From positions 248,001-312,000 of the forward strand of contig OZ240678.1 in the NCBI GenBank assembly GCA_965198905.1: 64,000 bases of DNA, written 5' to 3'. A program made the position numbers and the translations under genes. Below are positions 19,459 to 30,745 of the stretch, piece after piece. Every line of letters starts with the position of its first letter. Position 1 is the first letter of the stretch. The stretch comes from CAHJWH01 sp965198905 (GTDB lineage: Bacteria; Pseudomonadota; Alphaproteobacteria; Caulobacterales; Caulobacteraceae). The notes under the pieces were generated by a model. That model was given only the letters and a program-made list of their open reading frames with translations. It did no database searches and was not told the origin of the DNA.

Positions 19459-20261
19459 GCCCCGAAGACCTCAATTTCCTGGAGCGTCTGGTGCAGGGCC
19501 GATGCGGCCTGAGCCTGCGCGGCGACAAGGCCTATTTCGCCGAGAGCCGGCTCGGCGGCCTGGCGCGCCGTGAAGGGCTCGACTCCGTCGTCGCGCTGCT
19601 GAACCGCCTGCGCGAGGGGAACGACGACAAGCTCGCCGGGGCCGCGGCCGAAGCCCTGGCGGTGACCGACACCGCCTTCTTCCGCAACGGCGACGCCTTC
19701 GACCGGCTGCGCGACGAGGTGCTGCCGGCGCTGGCCGGGGCGAACCTGGAGCGGGTCGTGCAGGTCTGGTGCGCGGGCTGCTCCACCGGCCAGGAAGCCT
19801 ATTCGCTGGCGATGATGGCCGAGGAGCAGAGCCCGCCGATCCGCCTGGAGATCGTGGCCACCGACCTGTCCGAGCGCGTGCTGGAAAAGGCCCACTCCGG
19901 GCTCTACACCCAGTTCGAGGTCCAGCGCGGCCTGCCGATCCGCTACCTGCTGAAGTATTTCGAGAAGGCGGGGGAGATGTGGGCCATCGTCCCGCGGATG
20001 CGCGCGTCCATCCGATGGCGGCGGCTGAACCTGATCGAGGAGCGCCGCAGCGTGCGCACCTTCGACCTGATTCTGTGCCGCAACGTGCTGAGCTATTTCG
20101 AAGCCGAGGTGCGCGACCGGGTGATCGCCCGCTTCGCCCCCGCCCTGGCCCCCGGCGGATATCTCGTGCTCGGCGCCGGCGAACCGGCGCCCGCAGGCTT
20201 CGAGACCGTCGGCGACGGCGTGTTCCAGCTGACGAGCGAAGCGAACCGGGCGGTCGCGTAA
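19455..20261 (+). CDS. CheR-type protein-glutamate methyltransferase
   Basis: 268 residues. CheR methylates glutamates of chemoreceptors using S-adenosylmethionine. The N-terminal helical domain starts MSPEDLNFLERLVQ. The SAM-binding domain has VWCAGCSTGQEAYSLAMM (motif I) and IVATDLSERVLEKA, with DLILCRNVLSYF at the catalytic end. The beta-subdomain insert that contacts receptor pentapeptides is expected after motif I and seems short. GTG at 19455 overlaps the response regulator stop. No receptor or CheB gene lies nearby, so this is an orphan chemotaxis pair. Confidence 0.92.
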   Translation: MSPEDLNFLERLVQGRCGLSLRGDKAYFAESRLGGLARREGLDSVVALLNRLREGNDDKLAGAAAEALAVTDTAFFRNGDAFDRLRDEVLPALAGANLERVVQVWCAGCSTGQEAYSLAMMAEEQSPPIRLEIVATDLSERVLEKAHSGLYTQFEVQRGLPIRYLLKYFEKAGEMWAIVPRMRASIRWRRLNLIEERRSVRTFDLILCRNVLSYFEAEVRDRVIARFAPALAPGGYLVLGAGEPAPAGFETVGDGVFQLTSEANRAVA

Positions 20262-20310
20262 GCGCTCGGTCGGCTGATGTCGACCCGCCGCTAATCAGGT
20301 GATTCTCAAG

Positions 20311-20430
20311 ATGTTCCCCCCCAGGGGGAAGCTGTCGGCGAAGCCGACCTTGGGGGCTCCAGTCCGGAACCGATGGCGCAGCCCCCTCCCGCAAGCTACG
20401 CTCGGTCCCCCTCCCCCAAAATGGGAGGAT
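20311..20430. repeat. G/C-run inverted repeat, family D
   Basis: Intergenic stretch with nested complementary runs: CCCCCCAGGGGG, GTCGGCGAAGCCGAC and GGGGGC...GCCCCC, ending with a C-rich/G-rich pair near 20406-20427. It has the look of a degenerate REP-type repeat between cheR and the acyltransferase. No second clear copy is present in the window. Confidence 0.5.
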
Positions 20431-20476
20431 CGAGTCTGCAGCGGTCAGCCTCGGTCGCCTTTGCTATAGGGCGTCC

Positions 20477-21406
20477 ATGGCGCGACCGATCGGCGTGAGT
20501 TTCGGCAAGGACCTCGGCTGGCGGCTCGAAGCGCTGGCCTTCGATCTGCTGAGCTTGGCGCTGCGGCCCTGGCCGGTGGCGTGGGTTTCGGGCGCAGGGG
20601 GGCGGTTGCTGCGGGTGCTGGGCCCGTTCACCGGCGCGCACCGGCTTGCGGAGCGCAACCTGCGCCTCGCCTTCCCCGACATGCCCGACCCGCAGCGCGC
20701 CCGATTGCTGGTCGAGCAGTGGGACAATCTGGGGCGCACCTTTTTCGAATTTCCCCTGGTCCATCGCCTGACCCCCGCCAGCGGCCGGGTGGAGGTGGTG
20801 GGGATGGAGCGGCTGCAGGCCCTGGCCGGCGCCGGGCGGGCGGCGGTGCTGATCTCCGGCCACTTCGCCAACTGGGAGATCATGGCTGCGGTGATCGTGG
20901 CCAGCGGCCTGGACTGCCGGATCACCTATCGCGCCGCTAATAACCCCTATTTCGACCGTCGCATCGTGGAGGGTCGCGCCCGCTACGGGGTGAAGCTGTT
21001 CGCGCCCAAGGGCGGGAGCGGGTCGCGGGACCTGTTGAAGACGCTGCGCGACGGCCACTCCGTCGCCTTCCTCAACGACCAGAAGTTCAACGGCGGGGCG
21101 GCCGCGCCCTTCTTCGGCCACACGGCGCAAACCGCCGGCGCCCCCAGCCGGATGGCGATCCGCTTCGGCCAGAGCCTGCAGCCCCTGTCGGTCCAGCGGC
21201 TGCCGAGGGCGCGCTTCAGGGTCGTGGTGCACGACCCCATCCCGCTGGAGGTCTCCGGCGACCGCGAGCGTGACGTCGAAGCCGGGGTCCGCAGGGTCAA
21301 CGCCTTCGTGGAAGCCCGCATCCGCGAGCGCCCGGCGGAATGGTTCTGGGTGCACAAGCGCTGGCCCAACGAAGCCTATGCAGAGCTCGCCGCCCAGGGG
21401 TTTTAG
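20477..21406 (+). CDS. LpxL/HtrB-type lipid A acyltransferase (LPLAT family)
   Basis: 309 residues. It transfers an acyl chain onto a lipid A precursor at the cytoplasmic face of the inner membrane. The catalytic H-x4-D/E motif reads SGHFANWEIM (His at about 135). A second conserved block, FAPKGGSGSRDLLKTLRDGHSVAFLNDQKFNGG, and the terminal ERPAEWFWVHKRWPN are typical of the family. One hydrophobic N-terminal segment serves as an anchor. Monocistronic. ATG 20477. Confidence 0.9.
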   Translation: MARPIGVSFGKDLGWRLEALAFDLLSLALRPWPVAWVSGAGGRLLRVLGPFTGAHRLAERNLRLAFPDMPDPQRARLLVEQWDNLGRTFFEFPLVHRLTPASGRVEVVGMERLQALAGAGRAAVLISGHFANWEIMAAVIVASGLDCRITYRAANNPYFDRRIVEGRARYGVKLFAPKGGSGSRDLLKTLRDGHSVAFLNDQKFNGGAAAPFFGHTAQTAGAPSRMAIRFGQSLQPLSVQRLPRARFRVVVHDPIPLEVSGDRERDVEAGVRRVNAFVEARIRERPAEWFWVHKRWPNEAYAELAAQGF

Positions 21407-21446
21407 AGCGGGATGACGGCGGCTGAATCGCTGACGCTTCCCTCGA

Positions 21447-21526
21447 CCTCATCCTGAGCCCGTCGAGAGGTGCGAGGCCGCGGCGCACCCGGTGGACGCC
21501 TCGTCGTCGGCGAGCTCAGGATGAGG
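21447..21526. repeat. 80-bp palindromic intergenic repeat, family A copy 2
   Basis: Arms CCTCATCCTGAGCCCGTCGA (21447-21466) and the complementary GAGCTCAGGATGAGG (ending 21526), with the same arms and internal words as the copy at 5389-5470. It also lies between convergent genes (acyltransferase and pccR), so a shared terminator function is plausible. Confidence 0.85.
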
Positions 21527-21567
21527 CGAATGCTGGCGGTTAGCCTGAAGCCATCCCACTCCAGCCC

Positions 21568-22992
21568 TCAGCCGCCCAGCTCGACCAGATCGTAGGGCAC
21601 CGTGCGCCGGTCGTTCAGCGGCACGCGGAGCGCGCGGTCGAGCGGCGGGAAGGCGCGCTGGGGGCAGTCGTCGCGCTCGCAGATGCGGCAGCTCACTCCG
21701 ATCCGTGCGGCGGGACCTTCGAGATCGAGGCCCGCCGCATAGACCACCGCGGAGGCGTGCTGGATCTCGCATCCCAGCCCGAGGGCGTAGCGTCGATCCG
21801 GCGTCAGATAGTCGCCCGAGCGCTTCACTTCGCTGCGCGCCATACAGAGATAGCGCACCTTGTCCGGCGTCTCGGCCACCTGGGTCAGGATGTCGCCCGG
21901 ACGCCCGAACGCCTCGTGCACGTTCCACAGCGGGCAGGCCCCGCCGAAGCGGGCGAACTGCAGCCGCGTGGCGCTATGGCGCTTGGTGATGTTGCCGGCC
22001 ATGTCGATGCGCACGAAGTAAAACGGCACGCCCTTCAGGCCCGGCCGCTGCAGGCTGCTCAGCCGGTGACAGACCTGCTCGAAACTGGCGCCGAAACGGA
22101 CCTGCAGCCGCTCCACATCGTGGCGCATCTCGCCGGCCGTCTCCAGGAAGGCGCGGTAGGGCAGGATCAGCGCGCCGGCCGCATAGTTGCCGAGGCCGAT
22201 GCGGCAGACGTCCCGGGCGGCGGGACTGCGAAAGCGTGCGCGCTCCAGTTCCTGCTCGATCAGGTCGCGAAACTCCAGCAGCGCCAGCTGGTGGGCGAGC
22301 TGAAAGGTGCGGGTGGGCGTCGGCTGGGCCCCGTCCACATACAGCCGCCGCGCCACCGGATCGAACCTCCGCAGCGCCGCGCCGGGCTCGGCGGCCCGCA
22401 CCACGGTCACGGCGTGAAGCGCCAGCAGCGCCTGCACCAGCGCCGCCTCCGGCGTCTGCGCCTTGCCGATCAGGATATGGGCGGCGAGCGCCTCGGCGGC
22501 GGTGTCCAGCTCGTCGAGATAGTTGTCCTTGTAGTGGAAGAAGTCGCGCACCTCCTCATAGGGCAGGCTGGCGCTGATGGTCGCCGTCTCGTCCAGCGAG
22601 ACGGTCTCGTCCATGGCCTTGAACCGCTCGTCCAGTCGGCGGAAGGCCCGGTGCAGGGCCAGGAACTGGCGGGCTAGGGCCGGGGTGGCGCTGGCGGCCT
22701 GCTTGATCTCGGCGGCCGAAGGCGGATCGCCGTAGGCCGTCGCGTCCACCGTCGCCTCGCGCAGGTCTGCGGCCAGACGACCCTCGTCGCCGACGTCGAA
22801 CGCCCCCGCATCCACCTGGAACACCTGGGTCAGCGCGATCAGCACCCGCGCGGTCACCGGCCGCTGATTGGTCTCGATCTGGGAGAGATAGCTCGGCGAC
22901 AGGCCGAGCCGGCTAGCGCAGGCGTCCAGCGTCCAGCCCCTCCCCTCCCTCAGGCGCCGCAGCCGCGCGCCGACAAAAAGCTTTTCCGCCAT
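21568..22992 (-). CDS. pccR: ScfR-family regulator of propionyl-CoA carboxylase (PccR-like)
   Basis: 474 residues. An N-terminal XRE helix-turn-helix (about 8-62) has GARLRRLREGRGWTLDACA and LSPSYLSQIETNQRPVT. A long middle domain (IrrE-like/DUF955 region) and the C-terminal ScfR domain follow, with a cysteine cluster (SCRICERDDCPQRAFPP) that may bind metal or sense short-chain acyl-CoA. Family members such as Rhodobacter PccR activate pcc genes in response to propionate. Divergent from pccB, 157 bases apart, exactly the expected arrangement. ATG 22992. Confidence 0.88.
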   Translation of the reverse strand: MAEKLFVGARLRRLREGRGWTLDACASRLGLSPSYLSQIETNQRPVTARVLIALTQVFQVDAGAFDVGDEGRLAADLREATVDATAYGDPPSAAEIKQAASATPALARQFLALHRAFRRLDERFKAMDETVSLDETATISASLPYEEVRDFFHYKDNYLDELDTAAEALAAHILIGKAQTPEAALVQALLALHAVTVVRAAEPGAALRRFDPVARRLYVDGAQPTPTRTFQLAHQLALLEFRDLIEQELERARFRSPAARDVCRIGLGNYAAGALILPYRAFLETAGEMRHDVERLQVRFGASFEQVCHRLSSLQRPGLKGVPFYFVRIDMAGNITKRHSATRLQFARFGGACPLWNVHEAFGRPGDILTQVAETPDKVRYLCMARSEVKRSGDYLTPDRRYALGLGCEIQHASAVVYAAGLDLEGPAARIGVSCRICERDDCPQRAFPPLDRALRVPLNDRRTVPYDLVELGG

Positions 22993-22997
22993 CGCAG

Positions 22998-23052
22998 TTT
23001 GCAGGCCCTCAATGAGCGTAGCGTAGCTCTACGCAAATTGGCACGTTTTGCG
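22998..23052. promoter_or_regulatory. candidate PccR operator with TTTGC half-sites
   Basis: The pccR-pccB gap contains a TTTGCA word at 22998-23003 and the inverted pair CGCAAA (about 23032-23037) / TTTTGCG (about 23046-23052), plus the inverted repeat GCGTAG...CTACGC just before it. TTTGC-type half-sites are reported for ScfR/RamB-type regulators. Assignment is by motif and position only. Confidence 0.45.
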
Positions 23053-23149
23053 AAGCGCCGCTTGGGCTTTGGCGCTAGGTCGCTCCTTAGCCGCGCTTAG
23101 CGCGTGGCAGCTCGATGGTAGAGCGGGTCTGATGTGAGGCTTAAGCCGC

Positions 23150-24682
<1,533 letters not shown>

Positions 24683-24710
24683 GAAGGCTGTCTGTAAGCC
24701 GCAGCCTCAA

Positions 24711-24870
24711 CCCCTCTCCCCTTGTGGGAGAGGGAGGGGCCCGCGTGTCGCAGACACGTGGGAGGGTGAGGGGTCGCGCCGCCCTCGCATCTGCAAACGG
24801 CGGCGCGACCCCTCACCCTTCCCATGCTGACGCATGGGCCCCTTCCCTCTCCCGCAAGGGGAGAGGGAGC
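24711..24870. repeat. 160-bp imperfect palindrome between pccB and pccA (family C)
   Basis: Two nested pairs: CTCTCCCCTTGTGGGAGAGG with its partner CCTCTCCCGCAAGGGGAGAGG, and GTGAGGGGTCGCGCCG with CGGCGCGACCCCTCAC. The spacer is short (about 20 bases). It fills almost the whole gap between two genes that must be co-expressed, so the transcript would carry a very stable hairpin. Confidence 0.85.
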
Positions 24871-24898
24871 GTGTGCCGATCTTCGACCCAGGACGCCA

Positions 24899-26899
<2,001 letters not shown>

Positions 26900-26900
26900 T

Positions 26901-27044
26901 CTTCTCCCTCCCCCTTGAAGGGAGGGACGGGGTGGGGGTAGGCGTCAGCCCTCACCGCGGTCTCCGGCATGGCGCCAGTCCTAAGCGGCCTGCCGGCGGC
27001 CGGCGCCCCCCACCCCGACCCTCCCTTCAAGGGGGAGGGAGAAG
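26901..27044. repeat. 144-bp palindrome between pccA and the SDR gene, family B copy 1
   Basis: Left arm CTTCTCCCTCCCCCTTGAAG (26901-26920), extended by GGGAGGG and GGGGTGGGGG; right arm CCCCCCACCCCGACCC, CTCCCTTCAAGGGGGAGG, GAGAAG ending at 27044. A second copy is at 35621-35761. The right arm runs to within nine bases of the SDR start and supplies the purine-rich ribosome-binding stretch. Confidence 0.88.
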
Positions 27045-27053
27045 AGCAGAGCC

Positions 27054-27836
27054 ATGATCCTCGACTCCACCATCTCCGCCATCGTCACCGGCGGGGCCTC
27101 CGGCCTCGGCGAAGGCACGGCGCGGGCCTTGGCGTCTCACGGCGTCAAGGTCGCCCTGTTCGACATGAACGCCGAGCGGGGCGAAGCCGTGGCGGGCGAG
27201 ATCGGCGGGGTCTTCTGCAAGGTGGACGTGACGTCGGACGCCGACGTCGACGCCGGCCTGACGAAGGCCCGCGCCGCTCACGGCCAGGAGCGTGTGCTGG
27301 TCAACTGCGCCGGCATCGCCACAGCCGCGAAGACCGTGGGGCGCAAGAAGGATACCGGCGAGATCACCACCTTTCCCCAGGAGCTGTTCGAACGCACGCT
27401 GCGCATCAACCTGTTCGGCAGCTTTCGCTGCCTTGCCCGGTCGGCGGCGGGCATGGTGACCCTGACGCCCCTGGCCGACGGGGAGCGGGGCGTGATCATC
27501 AACACCGCGTCGGTCGCGGCCGAAGACGGTCAGATCGGCCAGGCGGCCTATTCGGCGTCCAAAGGCGCGATCCTCGCCATGGCGCTGCCTATCGCACGCG
27601 ACCTGATGAACGACGGCGTACGGGTGAACACCATCCTGCCCGGCATCTTCCAGACGCCGATGATGGCCAGCATGCCGCAGAACGTTCAGGACAGCCTGGC
27701 GGCGGGCATCCCCTTCCCCAAGCGTCTGGGCACTGCGGCGGACTACGCCAGGACCGCGCTCGACATCATCGGCAATGTCTATCTGAACGCCGCGGCGATC
27801 CGGCTGGACGGGGCGATCCGGCTGGCCCCGCGCTAG
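27054..27836 (+). CDS. SDR dehydrogenase, 3-hydroxyacyl-CoA dehydrogenase type II-like
   Basis: 260 residues. Rossmann motif TGGASGLGEG (residues 12-21), NAG-equivalent NCAGIAT (84-90), catalytic Ser153, Tyr166 and Lys170 (YSASK). An insert of about 15 residues before the catalytic Ser and the LPGIFQTPMM tail resemble HSD17B10-type 3-hydroxy-2-methylbutyryl-CoA dehydrogenases of isoleucine degradation. The position after pccBA fits, because isoleucine breakdown yields propionyl-CoA. Substrate is inferred. ATG 27054. Confidence 0.88.
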   Translation: MILDSTISAIVTGGASGLGEGTARALASHGVKVALFDMNAERGEAVAGEIGGVFCKVDVTSDADVDAGLTKARAAHGQERVLVNCAGIATAAKTVGRKKDTGEITTFPQELFERTLRINLFGSFRCLARSAAGMVTLTPLADGERGVIINTASVAAEDGQIGQAAYSASKGAILAMALPIARDLMNDGVRVNTILPGIFQTPMMASMPQNVQDSLAAGIPFPKRLGTAADYARTALDIIGNVYLNAAAIRLDGAIRLAPR

Positions 27837-29005
27837 CCCGTGACCACATCGAGAAGACTGTCGATGACGTAGTCCTGGTGGGCCGGGTCGATGTCGGCCG
27901 AAATCGGCAGGCTGAGCACACGCCCAGCCTTCGCCTCGGTCACCGGCAGGCCGCCAGGCGCCGGGCAATCCCTGTAGGCGACCTGCTGATGCAGCGGGAC
28001 GGGATAGTAGACCGCGGTGGGCACGCCGCGGGTCTTCAGCGCCTTGGCCACCTCATCGCGCGCGGCGACCTCGACCGTGTACTGCGCCCACACCGACAGG
28101 CCGCCCTCGATCACCGCAGGCGTCCGGATGATGGCGCGCAAGCCTTCAGCGTAGCGATCGGCGGCGGCGTTGCGGCGGGCGATGTCGTCTTCGAATATGG
28201 CCAGCTTTTCGAGCAGGATGGCGGCTTGCAGCGTGTCGAGCCGGCTGTTCATGCCGACCCGCGTGTTCAGGTATTTGGCCTCGTGGGCGAAGCCGGCCGC
28301 CGCCGCGTCGCTGGCCGTGGCCTTGCCGTGCACCCGGATGGAGTCGATCAGCTCAGCCAGCTTGGCATCGTTGGTCAGCACCGCGCCGCCGTCGCCATAG
28401 CAACCGAGCGGCTTGGCCGGGAAGAAGCTGGTGGTGGTCACGTCGGCCCAGTGCAGCGGGTGTTGACCTTGCAGGGTGCAGCCGAAGCCCTGCGCGGAGT
28501 CAGCGATCAGCTTCATGCCGTGGCGTGCGCACACTTCCGACAGGGCCGGATAGTCCGCCGGCTGGCCGAAGAGGTCCACAGCGATCACCACGGTGGGCTT
28601 CAGCCGGCCCTCCGCCAGGATCGTCTGAACCGCGCGGTCCAACGCGGTGGGGTCGAGGTTGTAGGTGTCCTTCAAGATGTCGACGAACACCGGCGTCGCG
28701 CCTGTCCAGGCCACCGCCTCGGCGGTGGCGGTGAAGGTGAAGCTCGGGCAGAACACCGCGTCGCCTTGTCCGATCTCCCACGCCATCAGCGGCAGCGCCA
28801 GGGCGTCGGTGCCGTTGGCGCAGGCCAGGACGTGCTCAGCGCGGCCGAACTCGGCCAGCCGCCGCTCCAGCTCCATCACCTGCGGACCCATGATCCACTG
28901 GCCGGCGTCCACGGCCCCCATGACCGCCCGGTCGATCCGCGCACCCAGCCGACGCCTTTGGGCCATCAGGTCGATGAAGGGGATAGGCTTGAGCGGAGCG
29001 TTCAC
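27833..29005 (-). CDS. DegT/DnrJ/EryC1/StrS sugar aminotransferase (WbpE-like)
   Basis: 390 residues, PLP-dependent aminotransferase that aminates a nucleotide keto-sugar. Motifs: IDLMAQRRRL start, NGTDALALPLMAW, PSFTFTATAEAVAWTGATPVFVD, VDLFGQPADY, and the PLP lysine in SFFPAKPLGCYGDGGA; C-terminal WAQYTVEV and TAVYYPVPLHQQ. This set resembles WbpE-type UDP-3-oxo-GlcNAcA aminotransferases most. GTG at 29005 is chosen, with AAGGA upstream; the open frame extends far beyond it but the extra part is antisense to the TPR gene. Convergent with the SDR (4-base overlap of ends). Likely feeds protein or LPS glycosylation. Confidence 0.92.
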   Translation of the reverse strand: MNAPLKPIPFIDLMAQRRRLGARIDRAVMGAVDAGQWIMGPQVMELERRLAEFGRAEHVLACANGTDALALPLMAWEIGQGDAVFCPSFTFTATAEAVAWTGATPVFVDILKDTYNLDPTALDRAVQTILAEGRLKPTVVIAVDLFGQPADYPALSEVCARHGMKLIADSAQGFGCTLQGQHPLHWADVTTTSFFPAKPLGCYGDGGAVLTNDAKLAELIDSIRVHGKATASDAAAAGFAHEAKYLNTRVGMNSRLDTLQAAILLEKLAIFEDDIARRNAAADRYAEGLRAIIRTPAVIEGGLSVWAQYTVEVAARDEVAKALKTRGVPTAVYYPVPLHQQVAYRDCPAPGGLPVTEAKAGRVLSLPISADIDPAHQDYVIDSLLDVVTG

Positions 29006-29185
29006 GGGCGTCGAATCCTTGAGCCCTGCGGCCCGGCTGGCGTGGCTTATAGGCCGGCCGACTCTCACGGCGAAACTGGCGCAGGCCTCAAAAGCTGTTT
29101 CAGACCTCCCGCACCGGTGGCAGCCGGCCCTTGCCGCCGCCAGCCGTCGGCATGATGAAGAGGCCTCGCAGCTGCAAAGCGGGGG

Positions 29186-30745
29186 ATGTCCACGATGGCT
29201 GAATCGACCGCGGCCGAAACGTCGCGCCAGTTGGCGGCCCGTTGCGAGCTCGAAGGCGATCTGACCGGCGCGCTGCATGCCTACGAAACGGCGCTGGGCC
29301 AGACGCCCGGCGATCTGGAGAGCTTGTCCGCCCTGGCCCGCATCGCCGGCCGCCTGGACATGCCGGCCCAAAGCCTGGCGCTTTGGGACGACGTGCTGGC
29401 GAAGGCCCCGGCGAACCTGGCGGCGGTCGATGGTCGAGCCAGAGCGCTCGCAGCCCTTTGCCGTTTCCCAGAGGCGTTGGAGACGCTGAGGGCCGCCATC
29501 CTGGACCATCCCCACGAAGCGCGATTGTGGAACAGCCTGGGCCTGCTGCAGGCCGAGCAAAGCGACAGCACCGCCGCGGTTTTGTTCTTCGACGAGGCGC
29601 TGAGGCTGGACCCGAGCTTCGCCGCCGCCCTGTACAATCGGGGCGACGTGAGGTTCGACCTGGGCGAGCTGTCGGAGGCGGAAGCGGACTTCGCCGCCGC
29701 CGCCCGCGGCGCCCCAAGCGCCGAGCAGGACGCGACCATAGCCTTCGCCCAGGCCCTGATGGCCTTGCATCGCGGCGACTTGCAGACCGGATGGGACAGA
29801 TACGCCATCCGCCTCAGCCGGCACCATCCCGCCGCGCCGGTCTTCAAGGTCCCGGCGTCCGCCTGGGCGCCGTCGACCCCGCTCGACGGCAAGCACCTGC
29901 TGGTAGTCGGCGAACAGGGTGTGGGCGACGAGATCATGTTCGCCAGCCTGCTCTCCGATGCGCTGACGGCGGTCGGACCCGCGGGTCTGCTCTCGGTGGC
30001 CGTGGACCCCCGCCTGATCGCGCTGATGCAGCGGAGCTTCCCCGCCGCCACAATCATCCCCCACCTCACGGAGCGACGAGGCGGCAGGCCGCATCGGAGC
30101 GTCGCGGCGCCCTCGGCCGCTACACCCGTCGACGCCTGGGCGCCTATGGCGGACCTGCCGCGCCGCTTCCGGCCCGACTTGGAAAGCTTCGTCCCGCAGG
30201 CCTACCTCAAAGCCGACCCGAACCGGGTGGCGACCTGGCGCGAGTGGCTGAATCGCGGACGACCGTGCGTGGGTCTGAGCTGGCGCAGCGGGCTGCTCAG
30301 CGGCCGGCGGCGGCGGCAGTATCCCGAGCTGCAAGCGTGGGCGCCCGTGCTGCGCACCCCCGGCGTGACGCTGGTCAATATGCAATACAGCGCAACGTCC
30401 GAGGAACTCGCCGGCCTGGAGGCGCTGGCGGGCGCCCCGATCCTGACCCCGCCCGAGATCGACCTGAAGGCGGACCTGGACGAGCTCGCCGCGCTATGCT
30501 CGGCCATGACGCTTGTGATCAGCGTCCCGAACGCGACGGCGGCCATGGCCGGAGCGTGCGGCGCGCCGGTCTGGTTCGTCGGCGGACCCGCGGCCTGGAC
30601 GCGCCTGGGGACCGACGGCTACCCCTGGTATGCAAACGCCCGCAGCTTTTCAGCTGCGCGCCTTGGAGATTGGGCGCCCGTGCTGGGATCGGTCGCTGAA
30701 GCGCTCGCCACCCTCGTTCAAGACGCAGAAAGAGGCGATCGCTAG
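29186..30745 (+). CDS. TPR-domain glycosyltransferase-like protein (FlmG-type architecture)
   Basis: 519 residues. Residues about 12-185 form TPR repeats (GDLTGALHAYETALGQTP, LWNSLGLLQAEQSD, AALYNRGDVRFDLGEL). Residues about 200-500 look like a GT9/GT41-type domain: LDGKHLLVVGEQGVGDEIMF, CVGLSWRSGL, and SVPNATAAMAGACGAPVWF near the donor site. Caulobacter FlmG has the same TPR-plus-GT layout and glycosylates flagellins with pseudaminic acid. Divergent from a nucleotide-sugar aminotransferase. A flagellin or other protein acceptor is inference; flagellin genes are not in the window. Confidence 0.82.
   Translation: MSTMAESTAAETSRQLAARCELEGDLTGALHAYETALGQTPGDLESLSALARIAGRLDMPAQSLALWDDVLAKAPANLAAVDGRARALAALCRFPEALETLRAAILDHPHEARLWNSLGLLQAEQSDSTAAVLFFDEALRLDPSFAAALYNRGDVRFDLGELSEAEADFAAAARGAPSAEQDATIAFAQALMALHRGDLQTGWDRYAIRLSRHHPAAPVFKVPASAWAPSTPLDGKHLLVVGEQGVGDEIMFASLLSDALTAVGPAGLLSVAVDPRLIALMQRSFPAATIIPHLTERRGGRPHRSVAAPSAATPVDAWAPMADLPRRFRPDLESFVPQAYLKADPNRVATWREWLNRGRPCVGLSWRSGLLSGRRRRQYPELQAWAPVLRTPGVTLVNMQYSATSEELAGLEALAGAPILTPPEIDLKADLDELAALCSAMTLVISVPNATAAMAGACGAPVWFVGGPAAWTRLGTDGYPWYANARSFSAARLGDWAPVLGSVAEALATLVQDAERGDR

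Noticed and set aside
29006..30385. 460-codon upstream extension of the sugar aminotransferase frame
   Set aside because: The extension runs antisense through the TPR-glycosyltransferase and lacks aminotransferase homology; GTG 29005 begins the conserved part.
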